From Pisaster brevispinus (Eukaryota; Echinodermata; Asteroidea; Forcipulatida; Asteriidae), in NCBI GenBank assembly GCA_023634235.1, contig JAMKCF010000003.1, positions 17,702,742-17,766,741 of the forward strand: a stretch of DNA of 64,000 nucleotides, given 5' to 3'. A program made the translations under genes and the position numbers. Of this stretch, positions 14,010 to 25,514 are shown piece after piece (the first letter of the stretch is position 1; each line of letters opens with the position of its first letter). The notes beneath the pieces are model-generated. The model worked only from the letters and a program-made list of their open reading frames with translations. It was not told the origin of the DNA and did not search any database.

Positions 14010-15417
14010 ATTTGAATCATGATTTCACTTATGAGGTAAGAATTTCGCTTGTCTTTGCGTGGAACAGATAGCCCAGTGGTTGGGAGATAGTTTCTGGTGG
14101 ATCGGGACCACGGTTCGAATCCATGCAAAGTCCTTGATTTACTTTTTCTTTTTTCTGAATCTAAAGATTTGAATTATGATTTCACTTATGACTTAGGAAT
14201 TTCGTTTGTCTTTGCGTGGAACAGATAGCCCAGTGGTTGGGAGATAGTTTCTGGTGGATCGGGACCACGGTTCGAATCCCGACAAGGTCCTTGATTCACT
14301 TTTTCTTTTTTCTGAGTCTAAAGATTTGAATCATGATTTCACTTATGAGGTAAGAATTTCGCTTGTCTTTGCGTGGAACAGATAGCCCAGTGGTTGGGAG
14401 ATAGTTTCTGGTGGATCGGGACCCCGGTTCGAATCCCGGCAGTGTCCTTGATCCCCTTTTTCTTTTTTCTGAGTCTAAAGATTTGAATCATGATTTCACT
14501 TATGAGGTAGGAATTTTGCTTGTCTTTGCGTGGAACAGATAGCCCAGTGGTTGGGAGATAGTTTCTGGTGGATCGGGACCACGGTTCGAACCCCGACAAG
14601 GTACTTGATTCACTTATTGTTTTTTCTGAGTCTAAATATTTGAATCATGATTTCACTTATGAGGTAAGAATTTCGCATGTCTTTGCGTGGAACAGATAGC
14701 CCAGTGGTTGGGAGATAGTTTCTGGTGGATCAGGACGACGGTTCGAATCCTGGTAGGATCCTTGATCCCTTTTTTCTGAGTCTAAAGATTTGAATCATGA
14801 TTTCACTTTCGAGGTAAGAATTTCGCTTGTCTTTGCGTGGAACAGATAGCCCAGTGGTTGGGAGATAGTTTCTGGTGGATCGGGACCACGGTTCGAATCC
14901 ATGCAAAGTCCTTGATTTACTTTTTCTTTTTTCCGAGTCTAAAGATTTGAATTATGATTTCACTTATGACTTCGGAATGTCATTTGTCTTTGCGTGGAAC
15001 AGATAGCCCAGTGGTTGGGAGATAGTTTCTGGTGGATCGGGACCACGATTCGAATCTCGACCAGGTCCTTGATTCACTTTATCTTTTGTCTGAGTCTAAA
15101 GATTTGAATCATGATTTCACTTATGAGGTAAGAATTTCGCTTGTCTTTGCGTGGAACAGATAGCCCAGTGGTTGGGAGATAGTTTCTGGTGGATCGGGAC
15201 CACGGTTCGAATCCATGCAAAGTCCTTGATTTACTTTTTCTTTTTTCCGAGTCTAAAGATTTGAATTATGATTTCACTTATGACTTAGGAATGTCATTTG
15301 TCTTTGCGTGGAACAGATAGCCCAGTGGTTGGGAGATAGTTTTTGGTGGATCGGGACCCCGGTTCGAATCCCGACAAGGTACTTGATTCACTTTTTCTTT
15401 TTTTTCTAAGTCTAAAG
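14010..15417 (+). repeat. 9-monomer tandem block (1,408 bp), copy A
   Basis: The landmark TTCTGAATCT at 14,153 recurs at 15,561, an offset of 1,408 bp. All variants between agree in order. It forms a tandem pair with the next block. Confidence 0.8.
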
Positions 15418-16838
15418 ATTTGAATCATGATTTCACTTATGAGGTAAGAATTTCGCTTGTCTTTGCGTGGAACAGATAGCCCAGTGGTTGGGAGATAGTT
15501 TCTGGTGGATCGGGACCACGGTTCGAATCCATGCAAAGTCCTTGATTTACTTTTTCTTTTTTCTGAATCTAAAGATTTGAATTATGATTTCACTTATGAC
15601 TTAGGAATTTCGTTTGTCTTTGCGTGGAACAGATAGCCCAGTGGTTGGGAGATAGTTTCTGGTGGATCGGGACCACGGTTCGAATCCCGACAAGGTCCTT
15701 GATTCACTTTTTCTTTTTTCTGAGTCTAAAGATTTGAATCATGATTTCACTTATGAGGTAAGAATTTCGCTTGTCTTTGCGTGGAACAGATAGCCCAGTG
15801 GTTGGGAGATAGTTTCTGGTGGATCGGGACCCCGGTTCGAATCCCGGCAGTGTCCTTGATCCCCTTTTTCTTTTTTCTGAGTCTAAAGATTTGAATCATG
15901 ATTTCACTTATGAGGTAGGAATTTTGCTTGTCTTTGCGTGGAACAGATAGCCCAGTGGTTGGGAGATAGTTTCTGGTGGATCGGGACCACGGTTCGAACC
16001 CCGACAAGGTACTTGATTCACTTATTGTTTTTTCTGAGTCTAAATATTTGAATCATGATTTCACTTATGAGGTAAGAATTTCGCATGTCTTTGCGTGGAA
16101 CAGATAGCCCAGTGGTTGGGAGATAGTTTCTGGTGGATCAGGACGACGGTTCGAATCCTGGTAGGATCCTTGATCCCTTTTTTCTGAGTCTAAAGATTTG
16201 AATCATGATTTCACTTTCGAGGTAAGAATTTCGCTTGTCTTTGCGTGGAACAGATAGCCCAGTGGTTGGGAGATAGTTTCTGGTGGATCGGGACCACGGT
16301 TCGAATCCATGCAAAGTCCTTGATTTACTTTTTCTTTTTTCCGAGTCTAAAGATTTGAATTATGATTTCACTTATGACTTCGGAATGTCATTTGTCTTTG
16401 CGTGGAACAGATAGCCCAGTGGTTGGGAGATAGTTTCTGGTGGATCGGGACCACGATTCGAATCTCGACCAGGTCCTTGATTCACTTTATCTTTTGTCTG
16501 AGTCTAAAGATTTGAATCATGATTTCACTTATGAGGTAAGAATTTCGCTTGTCTTTGCGTGGAACAGATAGCCCAGTGGTTGGGAGATAGTTTCTGGTGG
16601 ATCGGGACCACGGTTCGAATCCATGCAAAGTCCTTGATTTACTTTTTCTTTTTTCCGAGTCTAAAGATTTGAATTATGATTTCACTTATGACTTAGGAAT
16701 GTCATTTGTCTTTGCGTGGAACAGATAGCCCAGTGGTTGGGAGATAGTTTTTGGTGGATCGGGACCCCGGTTCGAATCCCGACAAGGTACTTGATTCACT
16801 TTTTCTTTTTTTTCTAAGTCTAAAGATTTGAATCATGA
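15418..16838 (+). repeat. 9-monomer tandem block (1,408 bp), copy B
   Basis: This is the second copy of 14,010-15,417. Similarity ends about 16,838, where CACTTTTGAGG replaces CACTTATGAGG. Confidence 0.8.
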
Positions 16839-18610
16839 TTTCACTTTTGAGGTAGGAATTTCGCTTGTCTTTGCGTGGAACAGATAGCCCAGTGGTTGGG
16901 ATATAGTTTCTGGTGGATCGGGACCACGGTTCGAATCCATGCAAAGTCCTTGATTTACTTTTTCTTTTTTCCGAATCTAAAGATTTGAATTTTGATTTCA
17001 CTTATGACTTAGGAATGTCATTGGTCTTTGCGTGGAACAGATAGCCCAGTGGTTGGGAGATAGTTTCTGGTGGATCGGGACCACGGTTCGAATCCCGACA
17101 AGGTCCTTGATTCACTTTTTCTTTTTTCTTAGTCTAAAGATTTGAATCATGATTTCACTTATGAGGTAAGAATTTCGCTTGTCTTTGCGTGGAACAGATA
17201 GCCCAGTGGTTGGGAGATAATTTCTGGTGGATCAGTACCCCGGTTCGAATCCCGGCAGTGTCCTTGATCTTCTTTTTCTTTTTTTTCTGAGTCTAAAGAT
17301 TTGAATCGTGATTTCACTTATGAGGTAAGAATTTCGCATGTCTTTGCGTGGAACAGATAGTCCAGTGGTTGGGAGATAATTTCTGGTGGATCGGTACCCC
17401 GGTTCGAATCCCGGCAGTGTCCTTGATCTTCTTTTTCTTCTTTTTCTGAGTCTAAAGATTTGAATCGTGATTTCACTTATGAGGTAAGAATTTCGCATGT
17501 CTTTGCGTGGAACAGATAGTCCAGTGGTTGGGAGATAGTTTCTGGTGAATCGGGACCACGGTTCGAATCCATGCAAAGTCCTTGATTTACTTTTTCTTTT
17601 TTTCCGAGTCTAAAGATTTGAATTATGATTTCACTTATGACTAAGGAATTTCGTTTGTCTTTGCGTGGAACAGATAGCCCAGTGGTTGGGAGATAGTTTC
17701 AGGTGGATTGGGACCACGGTTCGAACCCTGACAAGGTACTTGATTAACGTTTTCTTTTTTCTGAGTCTAAAGATTTGAATCATGATTTCACTTATGACGT
17801 TAGAATTTCGGTTGTCTTTGCGTGAAACAGATAGCCCAGTGGTTGGGAGATAGTTTCTGGTGGATCGGGACCACGGTTCGAATCCATGCAAAGTCCTTGA
17901 TTTACTTTTTCTTTTTTCCGAGTCTAAAGATTTGAATTATGATTTCACTTATGACTTAGGAATTTCGTTTGTCTTTGCGATGAACAGATAGCCCAGTGGT
18001 TGGGATATAGTTTCTGGTGGATCGGGACCACGGTTCGAATCCATGCAAAGTCCTTGATTTACTTTTTTTTTTCCGAGTCTAAAGATTTGAATTATGATTT
18101 CACTTATGACTTAGGAATGTAATTTGTCTTTGCGTGGAACAGATAGCCCAGTGGTTGGGAGATAGTTTCAGGTGGATCGGGACCACGGTTCGAATCCCGA
18201 CAAGGTCCTTGATTCACTTTTTCTTTTTTCTGAGTCTAAAGATTTGAATCATGATTTCACTTATGAGGTAAGAATTTCGCTTGTCTTTGCGTGGAACAGA
18301 TAGCCCAGTGGTTGGGAGATAATTTCTGGTGGATTGGTACCCCGGTTCGAATCCCGGCAGTGTCCTTAATCTTCTTTTTCTTTTTTTTCTGAGTCTAAAG
18401 ATTTGAATCGTGATTTCACTTATGAGGTAATAATTTCGCATGTCTTTGCGTGGAACAGATAGTCCAGTGGTTGGGAGATAGTTTATGGTGGATCAGCACC
18501 ACGGTTTGAATCCCGGTAGGGTCCTTTTTCTTTTTTCTGAGTCTAAAGATTTGAATCATGATTTCACTTATGAGGTAAGAATTCCGCTTGTCTTTGCGTG
18601 GAACAGATAG

Positions 18611-18720
18611 CCCAGTGGTTGGGAGATAGTTTATGGTGGATCGGGACCCCGGTTCGAATCCATGCCCAGTGGTTGGGATATAGTTTCTGGTGGATCGGGA
18701 CCACGGTTCGAATCCATGCA
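18611..18720 (+). repeat. Truncated monomer: two tRNA-like domains fused 54 bp apart
   Basis: CCCAGTGGTT occurs at 18,611 and again at 18,665, only 54 bp later instead of about 157. The junction reads GAATCCATG followed directly by CCCAGTGG, so about 103 bp of domain end, T run and spacer is missing. The first domain keeps A and B boxes but has lost its own terminator. Confidence 0.85.
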
Positions 18721-19220
18721 AAGTCCTTGATTTACTTTTTCTTTTTTCCGAGTCTAAAGATTTGAATTATGATTTCACTTATGACTTAGGAATGTAATTT
18801 GTCTTTGCGTGGAACAGATAGCCCAGTGGTTGGGAGATAGTTTATGGTGGATCGGGACCCCGGTTCGAATCCCGACAAGGTACTTGATTCGATTTTTCTT
18901 TTTTCTGAGTCTAAAGATTTGAATCATGATTTCACTTATGAGGTAAGAATTTCGCAGGTCTTTGCGTGGAACAGATAGCCCAGTGGTTGGGATATAGTTT
19001 CTGGTGGATCGGGACCACGGTTCGAATCCATGCAAAGTCCTCGATCCCCTTTTTCTTTTTTCTGAGTCTAAAGATTTGAATCATGATTTCACTTATGAGG
19101 TAAGAATTCCGCTTGTCTTTGCGTGGAACAGATAGTCCAGTTGTTGGGAGATAGTTTCTGGTGGATCGGTACCCCGGTTCGAATCCCGGCAGTGTCCTTG
19201 ATCTTCTTTTTCTTTTTTTT

Positions 19221-22200
19221 CTGAGTCTAAAGATTTGAATCGTGATTTCACTTATGAGGTAAGAATTTCGCATGTCTTTGCGTGGAACAGATAGTCCAGT
19301 GGTTGGGAGATAGTTTATGGTGGATCAGCACCACGGTTTGAATCCCGGTAGGGTCCTCAATCCCCTTTTCTTTTTTCTGAGTCTAAAGATTTGAATCATG
19401 ATTTCACTTATGAGGTAAGAATTTCGCATGTCTTTGCGTGGAACAGATAGTCCAGTGGTTGGGAGATAGTTTCTAGTGAATCGGGACCACGGTTCGAATC
19501 CATGCAAAGTCCTTGATTTACTTTTTCTTTTTTCCGAGTCTAAAGATTTGAATTATGATTTCACTTATGACTTAGGAATTTCGTTTGTCTTTGCGTGGAA
19601 CAGATAGCCCAGTGGTTGGGAGATAGTTTCTGGTGGATCGGGACCACGGTTCGAATCCCGACAAGGTACTTGATTCACTTTTTCTTTTTTCTGAGTCTAA
19701 AGATTTGAATCGTGATTTCACTTATGAGGTAAGAATTTCGCATGTCTTTGCGTGGAACAGATAGTCCAGTGGTTGGGAGATAGTTTCTGGTGGATCGGGA
19801 CCCCGGTTCGAATCCCGACAAGGTACTTGATTCACTTTTTCTTTTTTCCGAGTCTAAATATTTGAATTATTATTTCACTTATGACTTAGGAATTTCGTTT
19901 GTCTTTGCGTGGAACAGATAGCCCAGTGGTTGGGAGATAGTTTCTGGTGGATCGGGACCCCGGTTCGAATCCCGGCAGTGTCCTTGATCCCCTTTTTCTT
20001 TTTTCTGAGTCTAAAGATTTGAATCATGATTTCACTTATGAGGTAAGAATTTCGCTTGTCTTTGCGTGGAACAGATAGCCCAGTGGTTGGGAGATAATTT
20101 CTGGTGGATCGGTACCCCGGTTCGAATCCCGGCAGTGTCCTTGATCTTCTTTTTCTTTTTTTTCTGAGTCTAAAGATTTGAATCGTGATTTCACTTATGA
20201 GGTAAGAATTTCGCATGTCTTTGCGTGGAACAGATAGTCCAGTGGTTGGGAGATAGTTTCTGGTGGATCGGTACCCCGGTTCGAATCCCGGCAGTGTCCT
20301 TGATCTTCTTTTTCTTTTTTTTCTGAGTCTAAAGATTTGAATCGTGATTTCACTTATGAGGTAAGAATTTCGCATGTCTTTGCGTGGAACAGATAGCCCA
20401 GTGGTTGGGAGATAGTTTCTGGTGCATCGGGACCCCGGTTCTAATCCCGGCAGTGTCCTTGATCCCCTTTTTCTTTTTTCTGAGTCTAAAGATTTGAATC
20501 ATGATTTCACTTATGAGGTAAGAATTTCGCTTGTCTTTGCGTGGAACAGATAGCCCAGTGGTTGGGAGATAATTTCTGGTGGATCGGTACCCCGGTTCGA
20601 ATCCCGGCAGTGTCCTTGATCTTCTTTTTCTTTTTTTTCTGAGTCTAAAGATTTGAATCGTGATTTCACTTATGAGGTAATAATTTCGCATGTCTTTACG
20701 TGGAACAGATAGTCCAGTGGTTGGGAGATTGTTTCTGGTGGATCGGGACCCCGGTTCGAATCCCGACAAGGTACTTGATTCACTTTTTCTTTTTTCCGAG
20801 TCTAAAGATTTGAATTATGATTTCACTTATGACTTAAGAATTTCGTTTGTCTTTGCGTGGAACAGATAGCCCAGTGGTTGGGAGATAGTTTCAGGTGGAT
20901 CGGGACCACGGTTCGAACCCTGACAAGGTACTTAATTAACTTTTTCTTTTTTCTGAGTCTAAAGATTTGATTCATGATTTCACTTATGACGTTAGAATTT
21001 CGGTTTTCTTTGCGTGAAACAGATAGCCCAGTGGCTGGGAGATAGTTTCTGGTGGATCGGGACCACGGTTCGAATCCATGCAAAGTCCTTGATTTACTTT
21101 TTCTTTTTTCCGAGTCTAAAGATTTGAATTATGATTTCACTTATGACTTAGGAATTTCGTTTGTCTTTGCGTGGAACAGATAGCCCAGTGGCTGGGAGAT
21201 AGTTTCTGGTGAATCGGGACCACGGTTCGAATCCATGCAAAGTCCTTGATTTACTTTTTCTTTTTTCCGAGTCTAAAGATTTGAATTATGATTTCACTTA
21301 TGACTTAGGAATTTCGTTTGTCCTTGCGTGGAACAGATAGCCCAGTGGTTGGGAGATAGTTTCTGGTGCATCGGGACCCCGGTTCGAATCCCGGCAGTGT
21401 CCTTGATCCCCTTTTTCTTTTTTCTGAGTCTAAATATTTGAATCATGATTTCACTTATGAGGTAAGAATTTCGCTTGTCTTTGCGTGGAACAGATAGCCC
21501 AGTGGTTGGGAGATAATTTCTGGTGGATCGGTACCCCGGTCCGAATCCCGGCAGTGTCCTTGATCTTCTTTTTCTTTTTTTTCTGAGTGTAAAGATTTGA
21601 ATCGTGATTTCACTTATGAGGTAAGAATTTCGCATGTCTTTGCGTGGAACAGATAGTCCAGTGGTTGGGAGATAGTTTCTGGTGGATCGGGACCCCGGTT
21701 CGAATCCCGACAAGGTACTTGATTCACTTTTTCTTTTTTCCGAGTCTAAAGATTTGAATTATGATTTCACTTATGACTTAGGAATTTCGTTTGTCTTTGC
21801 GTGGAACAGATAGCCCAGTGGTTGGGAGATAGTTTCTGGTGGATCGGGACCCCGGTTCGAATCCCGGCAGTGTCCTTGATCCCCTTTTTCTTTTTTCTGA
21901 GTCTAAAGATTTGAATCATGATTTCACTTATGAGGTAGGAATTTCGCTTGTCTTTGCGTGGAACAGATAGCCCAGTGGTTGGGAGATAGTTTCTGGTGGA
22001 TCGGGACCACGGTTCGAATCCCGACAAGGTCCTTGATTCACTTTTTCTTTTTTCTGAGTCTACAGATTTGAATCATGATTTCACTTATGAGGTAAGAATT
22101 TCGCTTGTCTTTGCGTGGAACAGATAGCCCAGTGGTTGGGAGATAGTTTCTGGTGGATCGGGACCCCGGTTCGAATCCCGGCAGTGTCGTTGATCCCCTT

Positions 22201-22367
22201 TTTCTTTTTTCTGAGTCTAAAGATTTGAATCATGATTTCACTTATGAGGTAGGAATTTTGCTTGTCTTTGCGTGGAACAGATAGCCCAGTGGTTGGGAGA
22301 TAGTTTCTGGTGGATCGGGACCACGGTTCGAATCCCGACAAGGTCCTTGATTCACTTTTTCTTTTTT
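19221..22367 (+). repeat. 20-monomer higher-order repeat (3,147 bp), copy 1
   Basis: The landmark GGATCAGCACCACGG recurs at the same register at 19,322, 22,469 and 25,616, exactly 3,147 bp apart. All monomer variants between appear in the same order in both full copies, with only a few substitutions (for example CTGGGAG near 21,034 against TTGGGAG near 24,181). Confidence 0.88.
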
Positions 22368-25300
22368 CTGAGTCTAAAGATTTGAATCGTGATTTCACTT
22401 ATGAGGTAAGAATTTCGCATGTCTTTGCGTGGAACAGATAGTCCAGTGGTTGGGAGATAGTTTATGGTGGATCAGCACCACGGTTTGAATCCCGGTAGGG
22501 TCCTCGATCCCCTTTTCTTTTTTCTGAGTCTAAAGATTTGAATCATGATTTCACTTATGAGGTAAGAATTTCGCATGTCTTTGCGTGGAACAGATAGTCC
22601 AGTGGTTGGGATATAGTTTCTAGTGAATCGGGACCACGGTTCGAATCCATGCAAAGTCCTTGATTTACTTTTTCTTTTTTCCGAGTCTAAAGATTTGAAT
22701 TATGATTTCACTTATGACTTAGGAATTTCGTTTGTCTTTGCGTGGAACAGATAGCCCAGTGGTTGGGAGATAGTTTCTGGTGGATCGGGACCACGGTTCG
22801 AATCCCGACAAGGTACTTGATTCACTTTTTCTTTTTTCTGAGTCTAAAGATTTGAATCGTGATTTCACTTATGAGGTAAGAATTTCGCATGTCTTTGCGT
22901 GGAACAGATAGTCCAGTGGTTGGGAGATAGTTTCTGGTGGATCGGGACCCCGGTTCGAATCCCGACAAGGTACTTGATTCACTTTTTCTTTTTTCCGAGT
23001 CTAAATATTTGAATTATTATTTCACTTATGACTTAGGAATTTCGTTTGTCTTTGCGTGGAACAGATAGCCCAGTGGTTGGGAGATAGTTTCTGGTGGATC
23101 GGGACCCCGGTTCGAATCCCGGCAGTGTCCTTGATCCCCTTTTTCTTTTTTCTGAGTCTAAAGATTTGAATCATGATTTCACTTATGAGGTAAGAATTTC
23201 GCTTGTCTTTGCGTGGAACAGATAGCCCAGTGGTTGGGAGATAATTTCTGGTGGATCGGTACCCCGGTTCGAATCCCGGCAGTGTCCTTGATCTTCTTTT
23301 TCTTTTTTTTCTGAGTCTAAAGATTTGAATCGTGATTTCACTTATGAGGTAAGAATTTCGCATGTCTTTGCGTGGAACAGATAGTCCAGTGGTTGGGAGA
23401 TAGTTTCTGGTGGATCGGTACCCCGGTTCGAATCCCGGCAGTGTCCTTGATCTTCTTTTTCTTTTTTTTCTGAGTCTAAAGATTTGAATCGTGATTTCAC
23501 TTATGAGGTAAGAATTTCGCATGTCTTTGCGTGGAACAGATAGCCCAGTGGTTGGGAGATAGTTTCTGGTGCATCGGGACCCCGGTTCTAATCCCGGCAG
23601 TGTCCTTGATCCCCTTTTTCTTTTTTCTGAGTCTAAAGATTTGAATCATGATTTCACTTATGAGGTAAGAATTTCGCTTGTCTTTGCGTGGAACAGATAG
23701 CCCAGTGGTTGGGAGATAATTTCTGGTGGATCGGTACCCCGGTTCGAATCCCGGCAGTGTCCTTGATCTTCTTTTTCTTTTTTTTCTGAGTCTAAAGATT
23801 TGAATCGTGATTTCACTTATGAGGTAATAATTTCGCATGTCTTTACGTGGAACAGATAGTCCAGTGGTTGGGAGATTGTTTCTGGTGGATCGGGACCCCG
23901 GTTCGAATCCCGACAAGGTACTTGATTCACTTTTTCTTTTTTCCGAGTCTAAAGATTTGAATTATGATTTCACTTATGACTTAAGAATTTCGTTTGTCTT
24001 TGCGTGGAACAGATAGCCCAGTGGTTGGGAGATAGTTTCAGGTGGATCGGGACCACGGTTCGAACCCTGACAAGGTACTTAATTAACTTTTTCTTTTTTC
24101 TGAGTCTAAAGATTTGATTCATGATTTCACTTATGACGTTAGAATTTCGGTTTTCTTTGCGTGAAACAGATAGCCCAGTGGTTGGGAGATAGTTTCTGGT
24201 GGATCGGGACCACGGTTCGAATCCATGCAAAGTCCTTGATTTACTTTTTCTTTTTTCCGAGTCTAAAGATTTGAATTATGATTTCACTTATGACTTAGGA
24301 ATTTCGTTTGTCTTTGCGTGGAACAGATAGCCCAGTGGCTGGGAGATAGTTTCTGGTGAATCGGGACCACGGTTCGAATCCATGCAAAGTCCTTGATTTA
24401 CTTTTTCTTTTTTCCGAGTCTAAAGATTTGAATTATGATTTCACTTATGACTTAGGAATTTCGTTTGTCCTTGCGTGGAACAGATAGCCCAGTGGTTGGG
24501 AGATAGTTTCTGGTGCATCGGGACCCCGGTTCGAATCCCGGCAGTGTCCTTGATCCCCTTTTTCTTTTTTCTGAGTCTAAATATTTGAATCATGATTTCA
24601 CTTATGAGGTAAGAATTTCGCTTGTCTTTGCGTGGAACAGATAGCCCAGTGGTTGGGAGATAATTTCTGGTGGATCGGTACCCCGGTCCGAATCCCGGCA
24701 GTGTCCTTGATCTTCTTTTTCTTTTTTTTCTGAGTGTAAAGATTTGAATCGTGATTTCACTTATGAGGTAAGAATTTCGCATGTCTTTGCGTGGAACAGA
24801 TAGTCCAGTGGTTGGGAGATAGTTTCTGGTGGATCGGGACCCCGGTTCGAATCCCGACAAGGTACTTGATTCACTTTTTCTTTTTTCCGAGTCTAAAGAT
24901 TTGAATTATGATTTCACTTATGACTTAGGAATTTCGTTTGTCTTTGCGTGGAACAGATAGCCCAGTGGTTGGGAGATAGTTTCTGGTGGATCGGGACCCC
25001 GGTTCGAATCCCGGCAGTGTCCTTGATCCCCTTTTTCTTTTTTCTGAGTCTAAAGATTTGAATCATGATTTCACTTATGAGGTAGGAATTTCGCTTGTCT
25101 TTGCGTGGAACAGATAGCCCAGTGGTTGGGAGATAGTTTCTGGTGGATCGGGACCACGGTTCGAATCCCGACAAGGTCCTTGATTCACTTTTTCTTTTTT
25201 CTGAGTCTACAGATTTGAATCATGATTTCACTTATGAGGTAAGAATTTCGCTTGTCTTTGCGTGGAACAGATAGCCCAGTGGTTGGGAGATAGTTTCTGG

Positions 25301-25514
25301 TGGATCGGGACCCCGGTTCGAATCCCGGCAGTGTCGTTGATCCCCTTTTTCTTTTTTCTGAGTCTAAAGATTTGAATCATGATTTCACTTATGAGGTAGG
25401 AATTTTGCTTGTCTTTGCGTGGAACAGATAGCCCAGTGGTTGGGAGATAGTTTCTGGTGGATCGGGACCACGGTTCGAATCCCGACAAGGTCCTTGATTC
25501 ACTTTTTCTTTTTT
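22368..25514 (+). repeat. 20-monomer higher-order repeat (3,147 bp), copy 2
   Basis: This is the second full copy of the 3,147-bp unit, contiguous with the first. A third copy starts at about 25,570 and decays after roughly two to three monomers, so the tandem ends inside region 3. Confidence 0.88.

Larger units (their letters stand above)
5521..19220 (+). repeat. Array region 2: mixed subfamilies with local block duplications
   Basis: Two linked haplotypes alternate: a GAATCATG...GAGGTAAG spacer type and a GAATTATG...GACTTAGG type, the latter usually preceded by TTCCGAG. Domain ends vary among CCATGCAAAGTCC, CCCGACAAGGTCC, CCCGGCAGTGTCC and CCTGGTAGGATCC. The region is built from duplications of different size (offsets about 2,030, 941, 471 and 1,408 bp), listed separately. 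Nothing other than satellite is present. Confidence 0.87.

Noticed and set aside
19875..20375. 166-codon minus-strand open frame, repeated at 23,022-23,522, as a possible protein gene
   Set aside because: It is satellite sequence read through several monomers in shifting frames, copied by the 3,147-bp repeat. Indels between monomers are not multiples of three, and there are no gene-like surroundings.
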